45,679 bases of DNA from Candidatus Omnitrophota bacterium (GTDB taxonomy: Bacteria > Omnitrophota > Gorgyraeia > JAGLLT01), in assembly GCA_023140385.1 (NCBI GenBank), contig JAGLLT010000028.1, forward strand, positions 1-45,679, written 5' to 3'. Numbering within the stretch: position 1 is the stretch's first letter; every line of letters begins with the position of its first letter. Shown here in pieces: positions 7,867 through 17,162 of the stretch. Made by a program: the position numbers and the translations under genes. The notes beneath the pieces were generated by a model. That model was not told the origin of the DNA. It did no database searches and saw only the letters and a list, made by a program, of their open reading frames with translations.

Positions 7867-10353
7867 TTAAAACTCCGAATCAGGAATACCTGTGTTTACC
7901 TGCCGGTTATAAATAGAATACGCAGTGGTATATTGTAAGCTTGAACCTTCATACATCTTTTCAGTCTTAGTATTATATAGCCAGGCATTATCTGCTTCCG
8001 GAATTTGAACTAAATCTGACATCTCAGTTATAACCAGTATACCTAAATTACCTGTTTTGGAATAAGATTCCTCTTTAAAAATTATGCCTCTAGAATAATC
8101 AATATAAGTTAAAATATAAGGCCTTTCTTCTATCTGATCTGCGCGCTTATACTTAATTACATAAATTTGGGTTGTTGGGTCATAGGAAATAATCTGTTTA
8201 TCTATTTGAACCGTCTCCCCGGTACCAAGGTCAGGCCTGATATAAATTCCTGGCTCCGGTGATAACTCTTCTACCTTCTGCTTATTACCCTTTTGCCATA
8301 TCTTAAGCTGTGTCTCGGGGGATAAAAAGTTAGCATCACTAATTACCGTAATATCAGCTTTGGCATCCTGTATCTTTTCATCGTTGGCGTTTACTTTTGC
8401 AATAATATTGTCAATAGTTACTACCAGTAGCGCTGAAGTCGTTATATTAAAATTTACACTCACAGAAGGCTCTATAGCAGATGAGGCTGTAACCTGAGTT
8501 AAGGTTTCGGGGGTTGGGGGGCAGGTTAAGTTAACCTGGGCTTCTCCATAGTAGGTGGTAGCGGCAGTTGGTGAAGAAAGAGTGCCTGTACCCTGTGTTA
8601 TCTGGAAGTTTATGGTTTCTTCTGCGATTGGATTATTATGTTGGTCTGTCAGTTTAACTATAAGGGGTATAGCGGCTCCGGGGACTGGTGTTATTGACTC
8701 ATCGGTTATCTTGATTAAGCTGGCGGGTGGGCCTTGGGTTGTGTCTACGAAAAAGGTGGTTTTGACCTCCGGGCAGTTTGATATTTTGGCTTCTACTTTG
8801 TTGGTTATAGCGGCGTCTGTGTCTGTGGTCAGAGTGATTGTAAGCTCTCCTTCCGCGTCACTCAGGCTGTATTGGGATGAGAGGCTGCCGGTACCTTCAG
8901 TAACAGTAAACTCTACTGTTTCACTGACGGCCGGCTGGTTGTTAGAATAGACCTTTAGCTTTAACTCCCAGTCGGAGCCTGCCGGAGACAGGTTTTCTTC
9001 GCCTTCCTGTATGTCTCCTGATATCTTGGTTAACTCGTAGTGCTGTACTTCCGGAGTATATAGTATGATAGTGTCCTGATGTTTAACATCTAATTCATCA
9101 CGGCCGGTAGCGGTAACTACCGATTTAACAGGTTGTAATCTGACACCATCAGCAACAAAGCTGTTTTCTTCAATAAAGGCCGTTGATAGTGAAAAACTGT
9201 CCACTGAAAGATAAGTAATGTCAGGAGTAACAGTACCTGTAACGGTTATGGGTGAGGTGTCAATGGTGCTGTTATGAAGAGGAGTAGCGATAACTACCTT
9301 ATCGTTGTTCGGAGTGTAAGTAAAGGTGTGTGTAATCTGAGCTGTATTGCCCAGCTCATCCCGGGCTTCAATGGTAATGGTGTTTTCGCCTTCTGCTAAA
9401 ACCGGTTCGGCGATAAAGTAAGTGTCTATTAGCTCAGCCGGAGTTGAGTTGACGCTGACAAGGGATGTATCTTCTGAGACACGGCCATAGATGACACTGC
9501 TTCTGGTCACGGCATTTTCATCCGGGGTCAGGACGGTTATGGCCGGAGGAGCTGTATCCAGATAGACGTTTATCCTATCAGAGGCAGCCTCCGCGCCTGA
9601 TTGAGCCCTGGCAATAATAGGGGTGATGCTGGCCGTTATCACAACAGAGGCGCTGAATGTGTTGTCTGTTACAACCACGGAGATATTATTAACGGTTACC
9701 GCGGCGCTGTTATCTGAGACTGTTCCTTCTACTGTTACAGGTGAGGCGCTAAATGAGGCGTTGTCTGGAGGAGAGGTTATGGTAATTGAGAGAGCCTCCG
9801 GGTCAATGGCTGTAATGCCATCACTATAACCTATATCACTCCAAAGGCCGACGTTATTTTTAGCTTTGACATTAAAGTAGTAAGTCTGGTTATGAATAAG
9901 GGTGAGGCCTATATGGGTTACTTCTGTATTGGCGCCGGTTGAAATCCAGTTGACTATGTCTGTGCCTCCCTGAGTAGTACCGATGGAGTACTGATACTCA
10001 GAGATGCCTGTCTCCGGGTCTTCGGATGACCAGGAAGCATAGAGTTGGGTTAGAGAAGCAGTCTGATCGCCCTCGTCAATGACTATGGGGGTAAGAGGAG
10101 GCGTGCTATCGTCATACCTTCTATTAAGCGGGTAGGCTTCTAAGGTATAGTTGGGGCTTTCGGCTTTACCTGAAGTGAGGCTGCCTACTTCGACGTTAGT
10201 GAGGGAGTAGTTAGTAGAAGCGGCCTTACCGCCGGACAGGACTATTCTTGGATTAGTAAGGGTGTAGTTGGTACTGGTGTGGGTTTGGGCAAAGGCTGAG
10301 GAAGTGGATATGAGTAAGCTAACGGCTATAATAAAGGTTCTTCTTAGGCGCAT
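7867..10353 (-). CDS. Secreted multi-Ig-like protein with FnIII and invasin-type (Big_1) domains (828 aa)
   Basis: Signal peptide of about 22 residues ending in 'SSAFAQ'. Next come three short repeats built on 'S.NYTL' ('TSTNYTLTN', 'ASTNYSLTN', 'ESPNYTLEA'). A FnIII-like module contains 'YYFNVKAKNNVGLWSD'. Two or three glucodextranase-like Ig modules follow ('ITSPPDNASFSASPVTVEG', 'IATPLHNSTIDTSPITVTG'). Two bacterial Ig Big_1-type modules carry 'VTEGTGSLSS' and 'ITQGTGTLSS'. The C-terminal 170 residues are not recognised. Proteins of this design are usually surface adhesins or fibres. There is no sorting tail or membrane anchor apart from the signal peptide. It starts 18 bp after the discoidin/fibre-like gene. 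Confidence 0.8.
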   Translation of the reverse strand: MRLRRTFIIAVSLLISTSSAFAQTHTSTNYTLTNPRIVLSGGKAASTNYSLTNVEVGSLTSGKAESPNYTLEAYPLNRRYDDSTPPLTPIVIDEGDQTASLTQLYASWSSEDPETGISEYQYSIGTTQGGTDIVNWISTGANTEVTHIGLTLIHNQTYYFNVKAKNNVGLWSDIGYSDGITAIDPEALSITITSPPDNASFSASPVTVEGTVSDNSAAVTVNNISVVVTDNTFSASVVITASITPIIARAQSGAEAASDRINVYLDTAPPAITVLTPDENAVTRSSVIYGRVSEDTSLVSVNSTPAELIDTYFIAEPVLAEGENTITIEARDELGNTAQITHTFTYTPNNDKVVIATPLHNSTIDTSPITVTGTVTPDITYLSVDSFSLSTAFIEENSFVADGVRLQPVKSVVTATGRDELDVKHQDTIILYTPEVQHYELTKISGDIQEGEENLSPAGSDWELKLKVYSNNQPAVSETVEFTVTEGTGSLSSQYSLSDAEGELTITLTTDTDAAITNKVEAKISNCPEVKTTFFVDTTQGPPASLIKITDESITPVPGAAIPLIVKLTDQHNNPIAEETINFQITQGTGTLSSPTAATTYYGEAQVNLTCPPTPETLTQVTASSAIEPSVSVNFNITTSALLVVTIDNIIAKVNANDEKIQDAKADITVISDANFLSPETQLKIWQKGNKQKVEELSPEPGIYIRPDLGTGETVQIDKQIISYDPTTQIYVIKYKRADQIEERPYILTYIDYSRGIIFKEESYSKTGNLGILVITEMSDLVQIPEADNAWLYNTKTEKMYEGSSLQYTTAYSIYNRQVNTGIPDSEF

Positions 10354-10371
10354 CGGCAGTCTTCTTTCAGC

Positions 10372-11154
10372 TTATTCTTCAGACATAAAGGCATATGGGG
10401 CGCCGGTTAACTTAAAGCGGGGTGTCATGGCGGTATCTCCCTCAACCTGAACCTCAAGCCAGTACTGTTTATCAAATGACAGGTAGTCAAAAGAGGTGAT
10501 GCTTCCGAGCTCTACGTCTAAGAGGCCGGCTTCTATGACTATGTTCTCCTGGGCTTCCTGCCAGAGTGAAGTACCTCCTGTCTCCTGGTCATAGAAGCTG
10601 AAGGTTAGTCCAAATGTGCCTTCAAGAGGCAGGCCTTCACTATCTCCCAGGGCTCCCTGGAAGCGCAGAAGATGAGGTACGGTTGTCTTATAGGTGGTGA
10701 ACTCTCTTATAGCAACAAAAGAACTTCTGCTCGCGTTTATATATAACCTTATATACCTTGCTTCCCTGTCAATCTTCCTTATCTCTCCATCCGGGCTGTC
10801 AATCCCTTCTATACCTGTAAAGACATCTTCCCAGTTATGGTTATCAGGTGATATCTGTATATCATAGTCCGCGGGGCTGCAAGTTAATGAGTACCACTTA
10901 ATCTGTATATTGCCTATCCGGTTCATTGCTCCCGTGTCAAAGGTTATCCACCAGGGCGACGCGTTGCACTTTCCGCCCCAAAAGCTGGCATCATAACCAT
11001 CGATTGCTTTCTCAGGAGCAAAGTGGGGCGTTACATATGATGAGGACGCGCTTGAGTGAAGAATGGGTATGGCTTTTTCTTTGGCTATAGCTGAGGAAGG
11101 GATAGAGGTTACAGCAAAAAGGCTTATTAGGAGTATGAGGGTTGTTTGTTTCAT
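10372..11154 (-). CDS. Secreted discoidin (F5/8 type C) plus fibre-like domain protein (260 aa)
   Basis: Signal peptide of about 24 residues ending in 'SSAIA'. Residues 35-150 form an F5/8 type C (discoidin) domain, recognisable from 'APEKAIDGYDASFWGG', 'WWITFDTG' and 'ARYIRLYI'. The C-terminal part ('LLRFQGALGDSEGLPLEG' and 'FKLTGAPYAF') matches a domain common at the ends of large surface proteins that resembles tail-fibre or collagen-like assembly modules. The start is supported by a GGAG ribosome binding site 7 nt upstream. It is the first gene after gspD, across a 169-bp gap with a possible terminator, so it may open a separate operon of surface proteins (10372 down to 411). Glycan or surface binding is inferred. 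Confidence 0.8.
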   Translation of the reverse strand: MKQTTLILLISLFAVTSIPSSAIAKEKAIPILHSSASSSYVTPHFAPEKAIDGYDASFWGGKCNASPWWITFDTGAMNRIGNIQIKWYSLTCSPADYDIQISPDNHNWEDVFTGIEGIDSPDGEIRKIDREARYIRLYINASRSSFVAIREFTTYKTTVPHLLRFQGALGDSEGLPLEGTFGLTFSFYDQETGGTSLWQEAQENIVIEAGLLDVELGSITSFDYLSFDKQYWLEVQVEGDTAMTPRFKLTGAPYAFMSEE

Positions 11155-11283
11155 TTTAGCCTCCGTTTGGTGGTTGCTAAAAATAAATCCGTCCTCCTTT
11201 ACGCGGATATCTTTAACTAAATGTACGCGTGTTAATTAAGTATAGTATAACTATTAGTAATGCTGGTGTCAAGGAAAATAAAT

Positions 11284-11322
11284 AAAAACCGCCTTTAGCC
11301 AACCTCCAAAGTTAGCTGGAGG
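11284..11322 (-). terminator. Possible intrinsic terminator after gspD
   Basis: Two bases after the gspD stop the minus strand reads CCTCCA - 8 nt - TGGAGG, a 6-bp perfect hairpin. An overlapping alternative hairpin is AGCTAAC / GTTGGCT. A run of five T follows only about 14 nt further on, so termination efficiency is uncertain. It sits in the 169-bp gap that separates the secretion operon from the surface-protein genes. Confidence 0.4.
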
Positions 11323-11323
11323 A

Positions 11324-13339
11324 TTATTCCTCTCTATCCATAGGGGGTTCTTGTTCAAACTCGAGGGGGAGGCGGATTGATTTGCTCGCGTTAATTTCCC
11401 TTTGGGTCATCTCTTTGGCATCTTCGGGGTTGATGATGACGTGGGGGGTAATAAAAACTAATAACTCCGTCTTTTTTACCGTATCGTGGTGTTTTCTGAA
11501 AAGAAGGCCTAAGATGGGTATATCTCCTAAAATGGGTATCTTGCTGACAGACTTAGTCTTGTCATCTCTCATTAAACCGCCGATAACGATAGTCTGCCCG
11601 TCTTTAATAACTACCGTCGTCTCCGCCTCTCTGGTAATAAGTATAGGGGCGTTTAGCTCCGGGTCATAGGCGGATATCTTGTTTATCAATTGGTGAACTT
11701 TTAAACAAACGTCTCTATTTTTGTTGACGGTAGAAGTAACGGTTAGTTCTATGGCAACGTCTTTATAATCATAGCTTTTAACCGTCCCGCTGGCTTCGGT
11801 ATAGCTGACGTCCTTTAAGATGGGGACGGACTCGCCCACCTTAAACCTTGCCTCCTGATTGTCAGAAGCCAGTATGCAGGGTGCCGAAAGAATGTTAAAC
11901 TCAGACTCCTTGGCCAACGCCTGGATTAGGCCGCTCAGATTTTCATCATCTCTCAGAACAGAGTACTTAAAGCCCTCCGAGATAAAGTCGCTTAAGCCCC
12001 ACACGCCGCTGGCCGTCCCCGCGACTTTATGCCCGCCTCCCGACCAGGGCTCCGCGTACTCCCATTCTATGCCGAATTTCGTCTCATTGGAAAGGGTAAC
12101 TTCAGCTATTAGAGCCTTGATCAATACCTGCGGGCTGCGTACGTCAAGTTGATCTATCAGTCTCTTTATAGTGGAAAAGTTTTGAGGAAAGGTGGTAATA
12201 ATCAGTGCGTTGGTCCTTTTATCCGCCACCACCTTAACCGCTCCTTCTAAAGTGCCAAAGCCTTCCTTAGGTAATGTTTCTCCGGTCTCTGAGGCAGGCC
12301 GGATGGGCTCACCCGGCTTTGGCACCCTCCTGGCTTTAACCCCCTTCTGGCCGCTCGCTATACCGGCAAAGAGCTCATTTAAAACCGCCGCCACCTCTTC
12401 CGCTTTACCGTTTTGCAAAGGAAAGACGCGAATATTGTCAGCTGAGGCGGGACTCTCCCTGTCAAGCTGTCCTATAAATCCTTTTATTACTTTAAAGTTA
12501 GACTTGGCTGTAATTATAATCAGAGAGTGCAGTCTTTCATCCGGAATAATGGCCACTTCACCCACTATTCCTCCCAGAAAATCTTTAGATATGCCGGCTA
12601 TTCTTTTTTTCCCTGAAGGTGATAGTTTTTTTTTAGTGCCTGAAGAATAAACCTGCGTCAGGATGCTTGACAGCTCAACTTCATCGGCATATTCAAGAGG
12701 AATAATTTCTATCCGGATATTTTCCTCTCCAATTTCAACGTCCAGCTGATCAATAATCTTAACCAGCCTTTTAATATTTGAAGCTACATCAGTTATAACC
12801 AGGGTGTTAGTTCTTTCGCTGGCAATTATGTTTCCACCGGAAAAAATCAGCCCCCCTAGAACGCCTTTCATATCAGAGGCCGCTATATATTTTAATGGGA
12901 TTATCTGCGTAACAACCTTATCTTCAGACGTACCGCTCTCAGGCCCCCGGCCAATACGCGTCTCCACACTCTTCTTGATCGCCTCTGCCTGGCTGACAAC
13001 CTTCATCACCTTGCCGGAGCGTACCATCGTGAAACCCTTAACTTCAAGTATAGCCTGAAGTACGTCAAGCGCTTCGTCAACCGGCAGTTTAGCGGCGCCT
13101 ATAACCGTTACCTTACCCCTTACCTTATCACCTTTAATAATAGTCAGTCCGGTAATCTCGCTGAAAAATTGCAAAACTGACTCAATATCCGTCTCCTTAA
13201 AGTTAAACGAGATAAGGGTATCTTTATCTTTTGTCTCAGCCGACAGGCCGCCGGCAAAACAAGAAACAATCAGCGCGGCAGATAAAACCAAACCAACTAT
13301 CACCTTCATCCGCTTGAAATAACCTTTTAACATTAACAC
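11324..13339 (-). CDS. gspD: Type II secretion secretin GspD
   Basis: Outer-membrane secretin that forms the exit channel of the type II system. After a signal peptide (about residues 10-35, with 'IVSC') come the N0 domain ('SFNFKETDIESVLQFFSEITG') and repeated N1-N3 KH-like modules, each with a 'RTN.L(V/I)IT' or 'RLHSLIIIT' strand. The C-terminal secretin domain shows 'KVGESVPIL', 'IKDGQTIVIGGLM' and 'IPILGDIPILGLLFR', and ends in 'ELLVFITPHVI'. At 671 aa it is in the normal size range. No clear pilotin-binding S-domain is seen. The start is either GTG at 13339 (4 nt from GGGAG) or ATG at 13333. It is the last gene of the gsp operon, after an unusual 120-bp gap. Confidence 0.96.
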   Translation of the reverse strand: MLMLKGYFKRMKVIVGLVLSAALIVSCFAGGLSAETKDKDTLISFNFKETDIESVLQFFSEITGLTIIKGDKVRGKVTVIGAAKLPVDEALDVLQAILEVKGFTMVRSGKVMKVVSQAEAIKKSVETRIGRGPESGTSEDKVVTQIIPLKYIAASDMKGVLGGLIFSGGNIIASERTNTLVITDVASNIKRLVKIIDQLDVEIGEENIRIEIIPLEYADEVELSSILTQVYSSGTKKKLSPSGKKRIAGISKDFLGGIVGEVAIIPDERLHSLIIITAKSNFKVIKGFIGQLDRESPASADNIRVFPLQNGKAEEVAAVLNELFAGIASGQKGVKARRVPKPGEPIRPASETGETLPKEGFGTLEGAVKVVADKRTNALIITTFPQNFSTIKRLIDQLDVRSPQVLIKALIAEVTLSNETKFGIEWEYAEPWSGGGHKVAGTASGVWGLSDFISEGFKYSVLRDDENLSGLIQALAKESEFNILSAPCILASDNQEARFKVGESVPILKDVSYTEASGTVKSYDYKDVAIELTVTSTVNKNRDVCLKVHQLINKISAYDPELNAPILITREAETTVVIKDGQTIVIGGLMRDDKTKSVSKIPILGDIPILGLLFRKHHDTVKKTELLVFITPHVIINPEDAKEMTQREINASKSIRLPLEFEQEPPMDREE

Positions 13340-13389
13340 AAAACTCCCTTATATAAAGGCTTGCCAATAAAACTTTCCACAACTTATTC

Positions 13390-13459
13390 TTTATCTATAA
13401 TAACATATTATAACTGTTTATGCGAATGTAAAAATGAAGTTAAAGTCTCTTTGCCGTAA
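13390..13459 (-). promoter_or_regulatory. Possible internal promoter ahead of gspD
   Basis: The 120-bp gap between gspC and gspD is AT-rich. On the minus strand it contains a perfect TATAAT (plus-strand 13407-13412). A TTTACA lies only 14 nt upstream, shorter than the usual 17-nt spacer, so the -35 box is uncertain. The other gsp genes overlap or lie within about 20 bp of each other, so the gap itself suggests separate control of the secretin. Confidence 0.3.
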
Positions 13460-14038
13460 TTAGTTTCCCCTCATAGACTTTAACATAATCTGAGACTTGG
13501 AAGAAGGCATAAGGTTCTTTTGAGAACCGGACGGCGGCAAAGATTTTTTACTTTCTCTTACCTTTTTAGCCGCGGGCGTCAGATTTAAGGTTAAATTTTC
13601 TCCCTTAAAGTCTAAAACTACCTCCAACTTATCCCCATCTATGCTCACTACCCGGGCCCCCTGAATAATGTCTCCTTCTTTATAAAAAAGTTTATTGCCG
13701 CTTTTTCGCCGGCTTTCTATAATGGCCTGATAACACCTGCCGTTAAAAACTATTCCGCTTAATTTTAAATCAGTCTTAAGCCGTTTTAGTCCGGCACTTA
13801 TTTCTTTCTTTTCCTTATTAGTCTGTATTTTTATTGCCGGGGCAAAGACGGCTTTGCCCCAAAGAGGCTTAAAAAGATTTCTTTTGGTAATTGGCCGGTA
13901 ATAAGAAAAAGATTTAGGCTTCGCGCTGTTTTCTTCTATCGGCCCGGCAAGAGCGGGCTTTTCTACGCCTAAGCGGAAAAGGATAAATATCAAGAAGCTT
14001 AAAAACACAGTTACGCGGCTAAAAGCTCTGGGGCTCAT
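13460..14038 (-). CDS. gspC: GspC/PilP-like inner-membrane clamp protein
   Basis: Links the inner-membrane platform to the secretin. It has an N-terminal hydrophobic segment (residues 8-30) and then 'ITKRNLFKPLWG', the R-N-L-F motif that opens the GspC homology region and PilP. A small beta domain follows, with 'LKLSGIVFNG', 'YKEGDIIQGARVVSIDGDKLEVVL' and 'ENLTLNL'. There is no PDZ domain; the C-terminus is a short Ser/Lys-rich tail. At 192 aa it is shorter than enterobacterial GspC and closer to PilP in size. It overlaps the GspM gene by 4 bp (ATGA). GspC is the likely label because the operon is type II; PilP-like is the structural alternative. Confidence 0.8.
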   Translation of the reverse strand: MSPRAFSRVTVFLSFLIFILFRLGVEKPALAGPIEENSAKPKSFSYYRPITKRNLFKPLWGKAVFAPAIKIQTNKEKKEISAGLKRLKTDLKLSGIVFNGRCYQAIIESRRKSGNKLFYKEGDIIQGARVVSIDGDKLEVVLDFKGENLTLNLTPAAKKVRESKKSLPPSGSQKNLMPSSKSQIMLKSMRGN

Positions 14039-14580
14039 AAGCTTCCCTCCCGGCCCTCATCAACTAAAAAAATGGCTGAGATTAACATCTCTACCTTTAG
14101 GGAAGAGGCGTTAGCATCAAGGGGAAATATTTGCAATCTTTCAATATTTACCATCTGGCCCGATTCCCGCAGTCGATATAAAAAATCGGTTAAATTATCC
14201 ATAGAACATTTTAAGTTTACGTAAGCCTGAGATTTTTTATAGAAACCGTGCTCTTTGAGCGCTTGAGGTTCAAGGCTGGTAATCTGTATTTTTGTCTTTC
14301 TGGCTACTCTTTCTATCTCTCTAAGCCACGTAACCGGCTGCCAACTGCCGGAAACAGCCCCAACTTCCTTTTTAAGCAGCCCCAATTCTTCTTTTAGCCG
14401 ATCCTTTTGACGAACAGCCTGCCGATCTCTTTTTAACTCAATCTCTTTAGTCTGAACTTCTATTTTCAGATTCTGCCAAACCTTCAACCTGGGTTCAATA
14501 AAAGATACATAAGCAATGGCTCCTATGGCTGTAATAAGGCAAAAGTATAATATTTTCTTTTCTCTCGGCAATAAAGTCAT
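14035..14580 (-). CDS. gspM: GspM/PilO-like inner-membrane assembly protein
   Basis: A 181-aa protein with one N-terminal membrane segment (about residues 10-28) and a coiled-coil (residues 35-75, 'VQTKEIELKRDRQAVRQKD'). A ferredoxin-like periplasmic domain follows, with 'EIERVARKTKIQITSLEPQ' and 'FLYRLRESGQMVNIERLQI'. This layout is that of GspM/PilO. It should pair with the PilN-like half of the upstream gene product. It starts 16 bp after GspL and overlaps GspC by 4 bp, so translation is probably coupled. Confidence 0.8.
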   Translation of the reverse strand: MTLLPREKKILYFCLITAIGAIAYVSFIEPRLKVWQNLKIEVQTKEIELKRDRQAVRQKDRLKEELGLLKKEVGAVSGSWQPVTWLREIERVARKTKIQITSLEPQALKEHGFYKKSQAYVNLKCSMDNLTDFLYRLRESGQMVNIERLQIFPLDANASSLKVEMLISAIFLVDEGREGSL

Positions 14581-14596
14581 TATGTATTATCCCTCA

Positions 14597-16141
14597 TCAC
14601 TTTTTAACAGCCAACGGGCAGTTAAGTTCAAATTCCACCAGCGTTTTATCGTCTACCTTTTTCGCTCTTGAATATTTACGCTCAACATTTTGAAAATATT
14701 CAGATTTGTTTAAATTAGTAACCATCTGAGAAACAACCGAATGAGAAACCGTTAGGCCCCTGATTATTACCACACCATCCTTCTCAAATACAAAACCTGT
14801 CAGATAAACATCTTTGGGAACAATCTCTACCAGACTCAATTCCCTTAAAATTTCCAAACACAAACCTTTATTTTTTTTATAGGAACCGATAAGCTCTACC
14901 TGCTCCCGCATCATTTTGGCCTCTGTTGCCAACGGTTTTACTTCGCTTATCCTTCTCTCAAGCTCCTTCAGCCTTGCTTCCTTCAGATAAAACTGCCCGA
15001 AGCTAAAAACAGCAATTAAAAAACCGCTCAACCCAATAAAAAGTATGAAGTTTTTGAAAAATCTTTCGCGTTTTTTCTTTTCTCTTTCTTTAACCATTTT
15101 AGCCGGCAGGAGATTAACCTCCATCCTGTTTTTAACGGCCTCTCGCAAGGCCAGGCCGACAGCAACAGGCATAGAAGAAGCGACTGCCTGCGGGACGGCT
15201 CCGGGTATATTGAACGACAGATTTCTAAAGGCATTCGCCTTCTCAACCCTCAAACCAAGGCGTTCACTTAAAACAACTTCTAATTCATTGTCGCAAACTA
15301 CCTCTATATCACCGCTTAGGATAATTAACTCCGGCCTGCTATTGTTATTATCTTCTCTTATATATGCCTCAAGCGAACGCTTGATTTCATCTACTAAGCG
15401 CTCATACCGGGACACCTCTTCCCGCTCCCATCCATTAATTATAACACCTCTTGTAAAACAAAGACTGCCGGCCCGGACTATACTTATATCAATCGCCTCT
15501 CCGGATACATTCAACAAACAGGTAACCGCCCCACCCGTTTCACTCCGGCCGTAATAAAAAGAGTTAAAAGCGGCAAAGGGAATTAAATCAATAACCTCCG
15601 GCATAAGGCCGGCCTTTTTTAGAAGGGAAAGATGCTCATTTAACGTTTCTTTTTTGAGGGCTACCAGAAGAAGCTCCGACTCCTCTGCCGACTTTCTGAT
15701 AATCTGGTAACTTATCTCAACCTTGTCTATGGCAAATGGAATGTGCCTTTCCGCCTCATATCTAACCATCTCTTCAATCTCTTTTTCATCCGTAGAAGGA
15801 AGGCTGATATATCTGGCTACCGCCAAATGCCTGGGCAGGCCGACGGCTAAACTCGAAATTTTTACTTTGTTATTCGCTAAAAGTCTTTTTATGGCTTCAA
15901 GCAAAAGGCCTTCTCTCTCTTCCGCTTTCATCTTTTGCTTAAGGTTAACTTTTTCTGAAAAACACCTAATGACCTCAAGCCCCGACGGAGTAACTTTAAG
16001 TTGGGCCAATCTTATAATTCTATCATTTATCTCTAAACCGGTGAATACTTTTGGTCGAAGATTATTTAAAAATAGCTCTACCTTCTTTATACTTAAACTT
16101 ACTTTATTTATCAGCCTCTTCAGGCCCGCGCTTGCTTTCAT
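14597..16141 (-). CDS. gspL: GspL as a PilM-PilN fusion
   Basis: A 514-aa protein joining two parts that are separate in type IV pilus systems. Residues about 30-335 are a PilM-type actin-like domain: 'VFTGLEINDRIIRLAQL' opens it, 'LAVGLPRHLAVARYISLPS' and 'EEMVRYEAERHIPF' follow, and 'LLLVALKKE' is typical. Then 'MEVNLLPAKM' gives the conserved N-L-L-P motif of PilN. After it come a single membrane segment ('FILFIGLSGFLIAVFSFGQFYL'), a coiled-coil and a PilN-like periplasmic domain ('VYLTGFVFEKDGVVIIRGL'). GspL has this topology in classical systems and recruits the ATPase GspE to the membrane. The strong PilM and PilN signatures make the evolutionary fusion unusually clear. It follows gspK by 1 bp. 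Confidence 0.88.
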   Translation of the reverse strand: MKASAGLKRLINKVSLSIKKVELFLNNLRPKVFTGLEINDRIIRLAQLKVTPSGLEVIRCFSEKVNLKQKMKAEEREGLLLEAIKRLLANNKVKISSLAVGLPRHLAVARYISLPSTDEKEIEEMVRYEAERHIPFAIDKVEISYQIIRKSAEESELLLVALKKETLNEHLSLLKKAGLMPEVIDLIPFAAFNSFYYGRSETGGAVTCLLNVSGEAIDISIVRAGSLCFTRGVIINGWEREEVSRYERLVDEIKRSLEAYIREDNNNSRPELIILSGDIEVVCDNELEVVLSERLGLRVEKANAFRNLSFNIPGAVPQAVASSMPVAVGLALREAVKNRMEVNLLPAKMVKEREKKKRERFFKNFILFIGLSGFLIAVFSFGQFYLKEARLKELERRISEVKPLATEAKMMREQVELIGSYKKNKGLCLEILRELSLVEIVPKDVYLTGFVFEKDGVVIIRGLTVSHSVVSQMVTNLNKSEYFQNVERKYSRAKKVDDKTLVEFELNCPLAVKK

Positions 16142-16142
16142 C

Positions 16143-17162
16143 TTAATCTTCCCGGTAATAAATTATCCTTAAAGGATAACTACTTCTATCAATGACCGCT
16201 TCTATCTTTTTTGTAACCTTTGAATTATCCGGCCTGCCTATTGAGACAATCTTAAAAATATCAGAGTTTACTCTGGCAAATTTAGAAAATTGCTTATAAA
16301 TTAATTCTCCTATAACAGGCTTCAGCTCGTCAACGGAGAAAAACGGCGTATCGTCTCCGGTACCGTCTGTTCTGTCCGGGCCCGCCCGGTAATCAATAAT
16401 ACTTTGGGCCAGTTCTTTGTTAGCCATACCAAGTAAAAGAGATAAGGCTTCAAAGCCGGCGGTGTTGACGTTAACCTTGCCATCGGTATAAACGGTGATT
16501 ACCCCCTCTAACCCTACATCCGCTTGAGCCTCTTCGCCCTCGTTCTGAAAAAACTTTTCCCCCGTCCTTTTATCAGCCGAGAAACCGTCATCGTTTGCTT
16601 CGTAGAGCCAGGACTTATCAAAGCCTTTTATCAAAAGCAGTTCCTCCAGGGCATCCAGGGGCCCGTTTTTACACTTATAAGGACTTTTTAGAGACCGGTA
16701 ATAAGCGCTCTCGGCGCCGTTAAGCCGGCGGTTATCGTCGGCGTCAATCCAGTCAGCGATGCTGTCGCAAATCTCAGCCCTATGCTCAGCATCCCTGATT
16801 ACAGGCAGAGCTCTCAGTAAACCTTCCGAAGCCGTATTTATATTTATCTTGCCCGTCTCATCAGCAACCTCCACCGCATAACTTCCATTAAAAAGCCGGA
16901 CATCTTCATAGGCAGGAGGATTAAACGCCCACTTCTCACCAAGAAAGTCAACCTCCGGGCCGCTTCTCTTATCCGCTTCCAACTGGGCTATCGCTCTTTC
17001 CAGGCCTGCCTTTGCCAGATAGCAGGCGGCCACCCTCTCCGTCTGATACCCGGCCATTTTCATTTCTAATTTAACCGTATAGGCAAAACTCAGAGCTATA
17101 ACCGTCAGCACAGCCAGTACCCACAAAACAGTAATTAAAATAATGCCCTTAGCGTTTTTCAC
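16143..17162 (-). CDS. gspK: Minor pseudopilin GspK
   Basis: Tip pseudopilin of the type II pseudopilus. A hydrophobic helix 'GIILITVLWVLAVLTVIALSFAY' follows a short leader ending in glycine, for the prepilin peptidase. The large GspK-specific domain shows 'ADETGKININTAS', 'DSIADWIDADDNRRLNGAESAYY' and 'KVNVNTAGFEALSLLLGM', two helix-hairpin-like segments typical of GspK. The ORF track begins at TTG 17195, which would overlap gspJ by 47 bp. I prefer the GTG at 17162, preceded by AGAGG five nt upstream, giving 339 aa and a more normal leader. Glu after the processing site is absent, as is usual for GspK. Confidence 0.9.
   Translation of the reverse strand: MKNAKGIILITVLWVLAVLTVIALSFAYTVKLEMKMAGYQTERVAACYLAKAGLERAIAQLEADKRSGPEVDFLGEKWAFNPPAYEDVRLFNGSYAVEVADETGKININTASEGLLRALPVIRDAEHRAEICDSIADWIDADDNRRLNGAESAYYRSLKSPYKCKNGPLDALEELLLIKGFDKSWLYEANDDGFSADKRTGEKFFQNEGEEAQADVGLEGVITVYTDGKVNVNTAGFEALSLLLGMANKELAQSIIDYRAGPDRTDGTGDDTPFFSVDELKPVIGELIYKQFSKFARVNSDIFKIVSIGRPDNSKVTKKIEAVIDRSSYPLRIIYYRED

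Noticed and set aside
8555-8950. 131-aa plus-strand ORF inside the Ig-repeat gene
   Set aside because: Antisense shadow of a clear secreted protein with Big_1 domains; no ribosome binding site or domain.
15045-15554. 169-aa plus-strand ORF opposite gspL, and similar long antisense ORFs opposite gspD (12192-12650)
   Set aside because: They mirror well-conserved type II secretion genes and have no protein-family features of their own.
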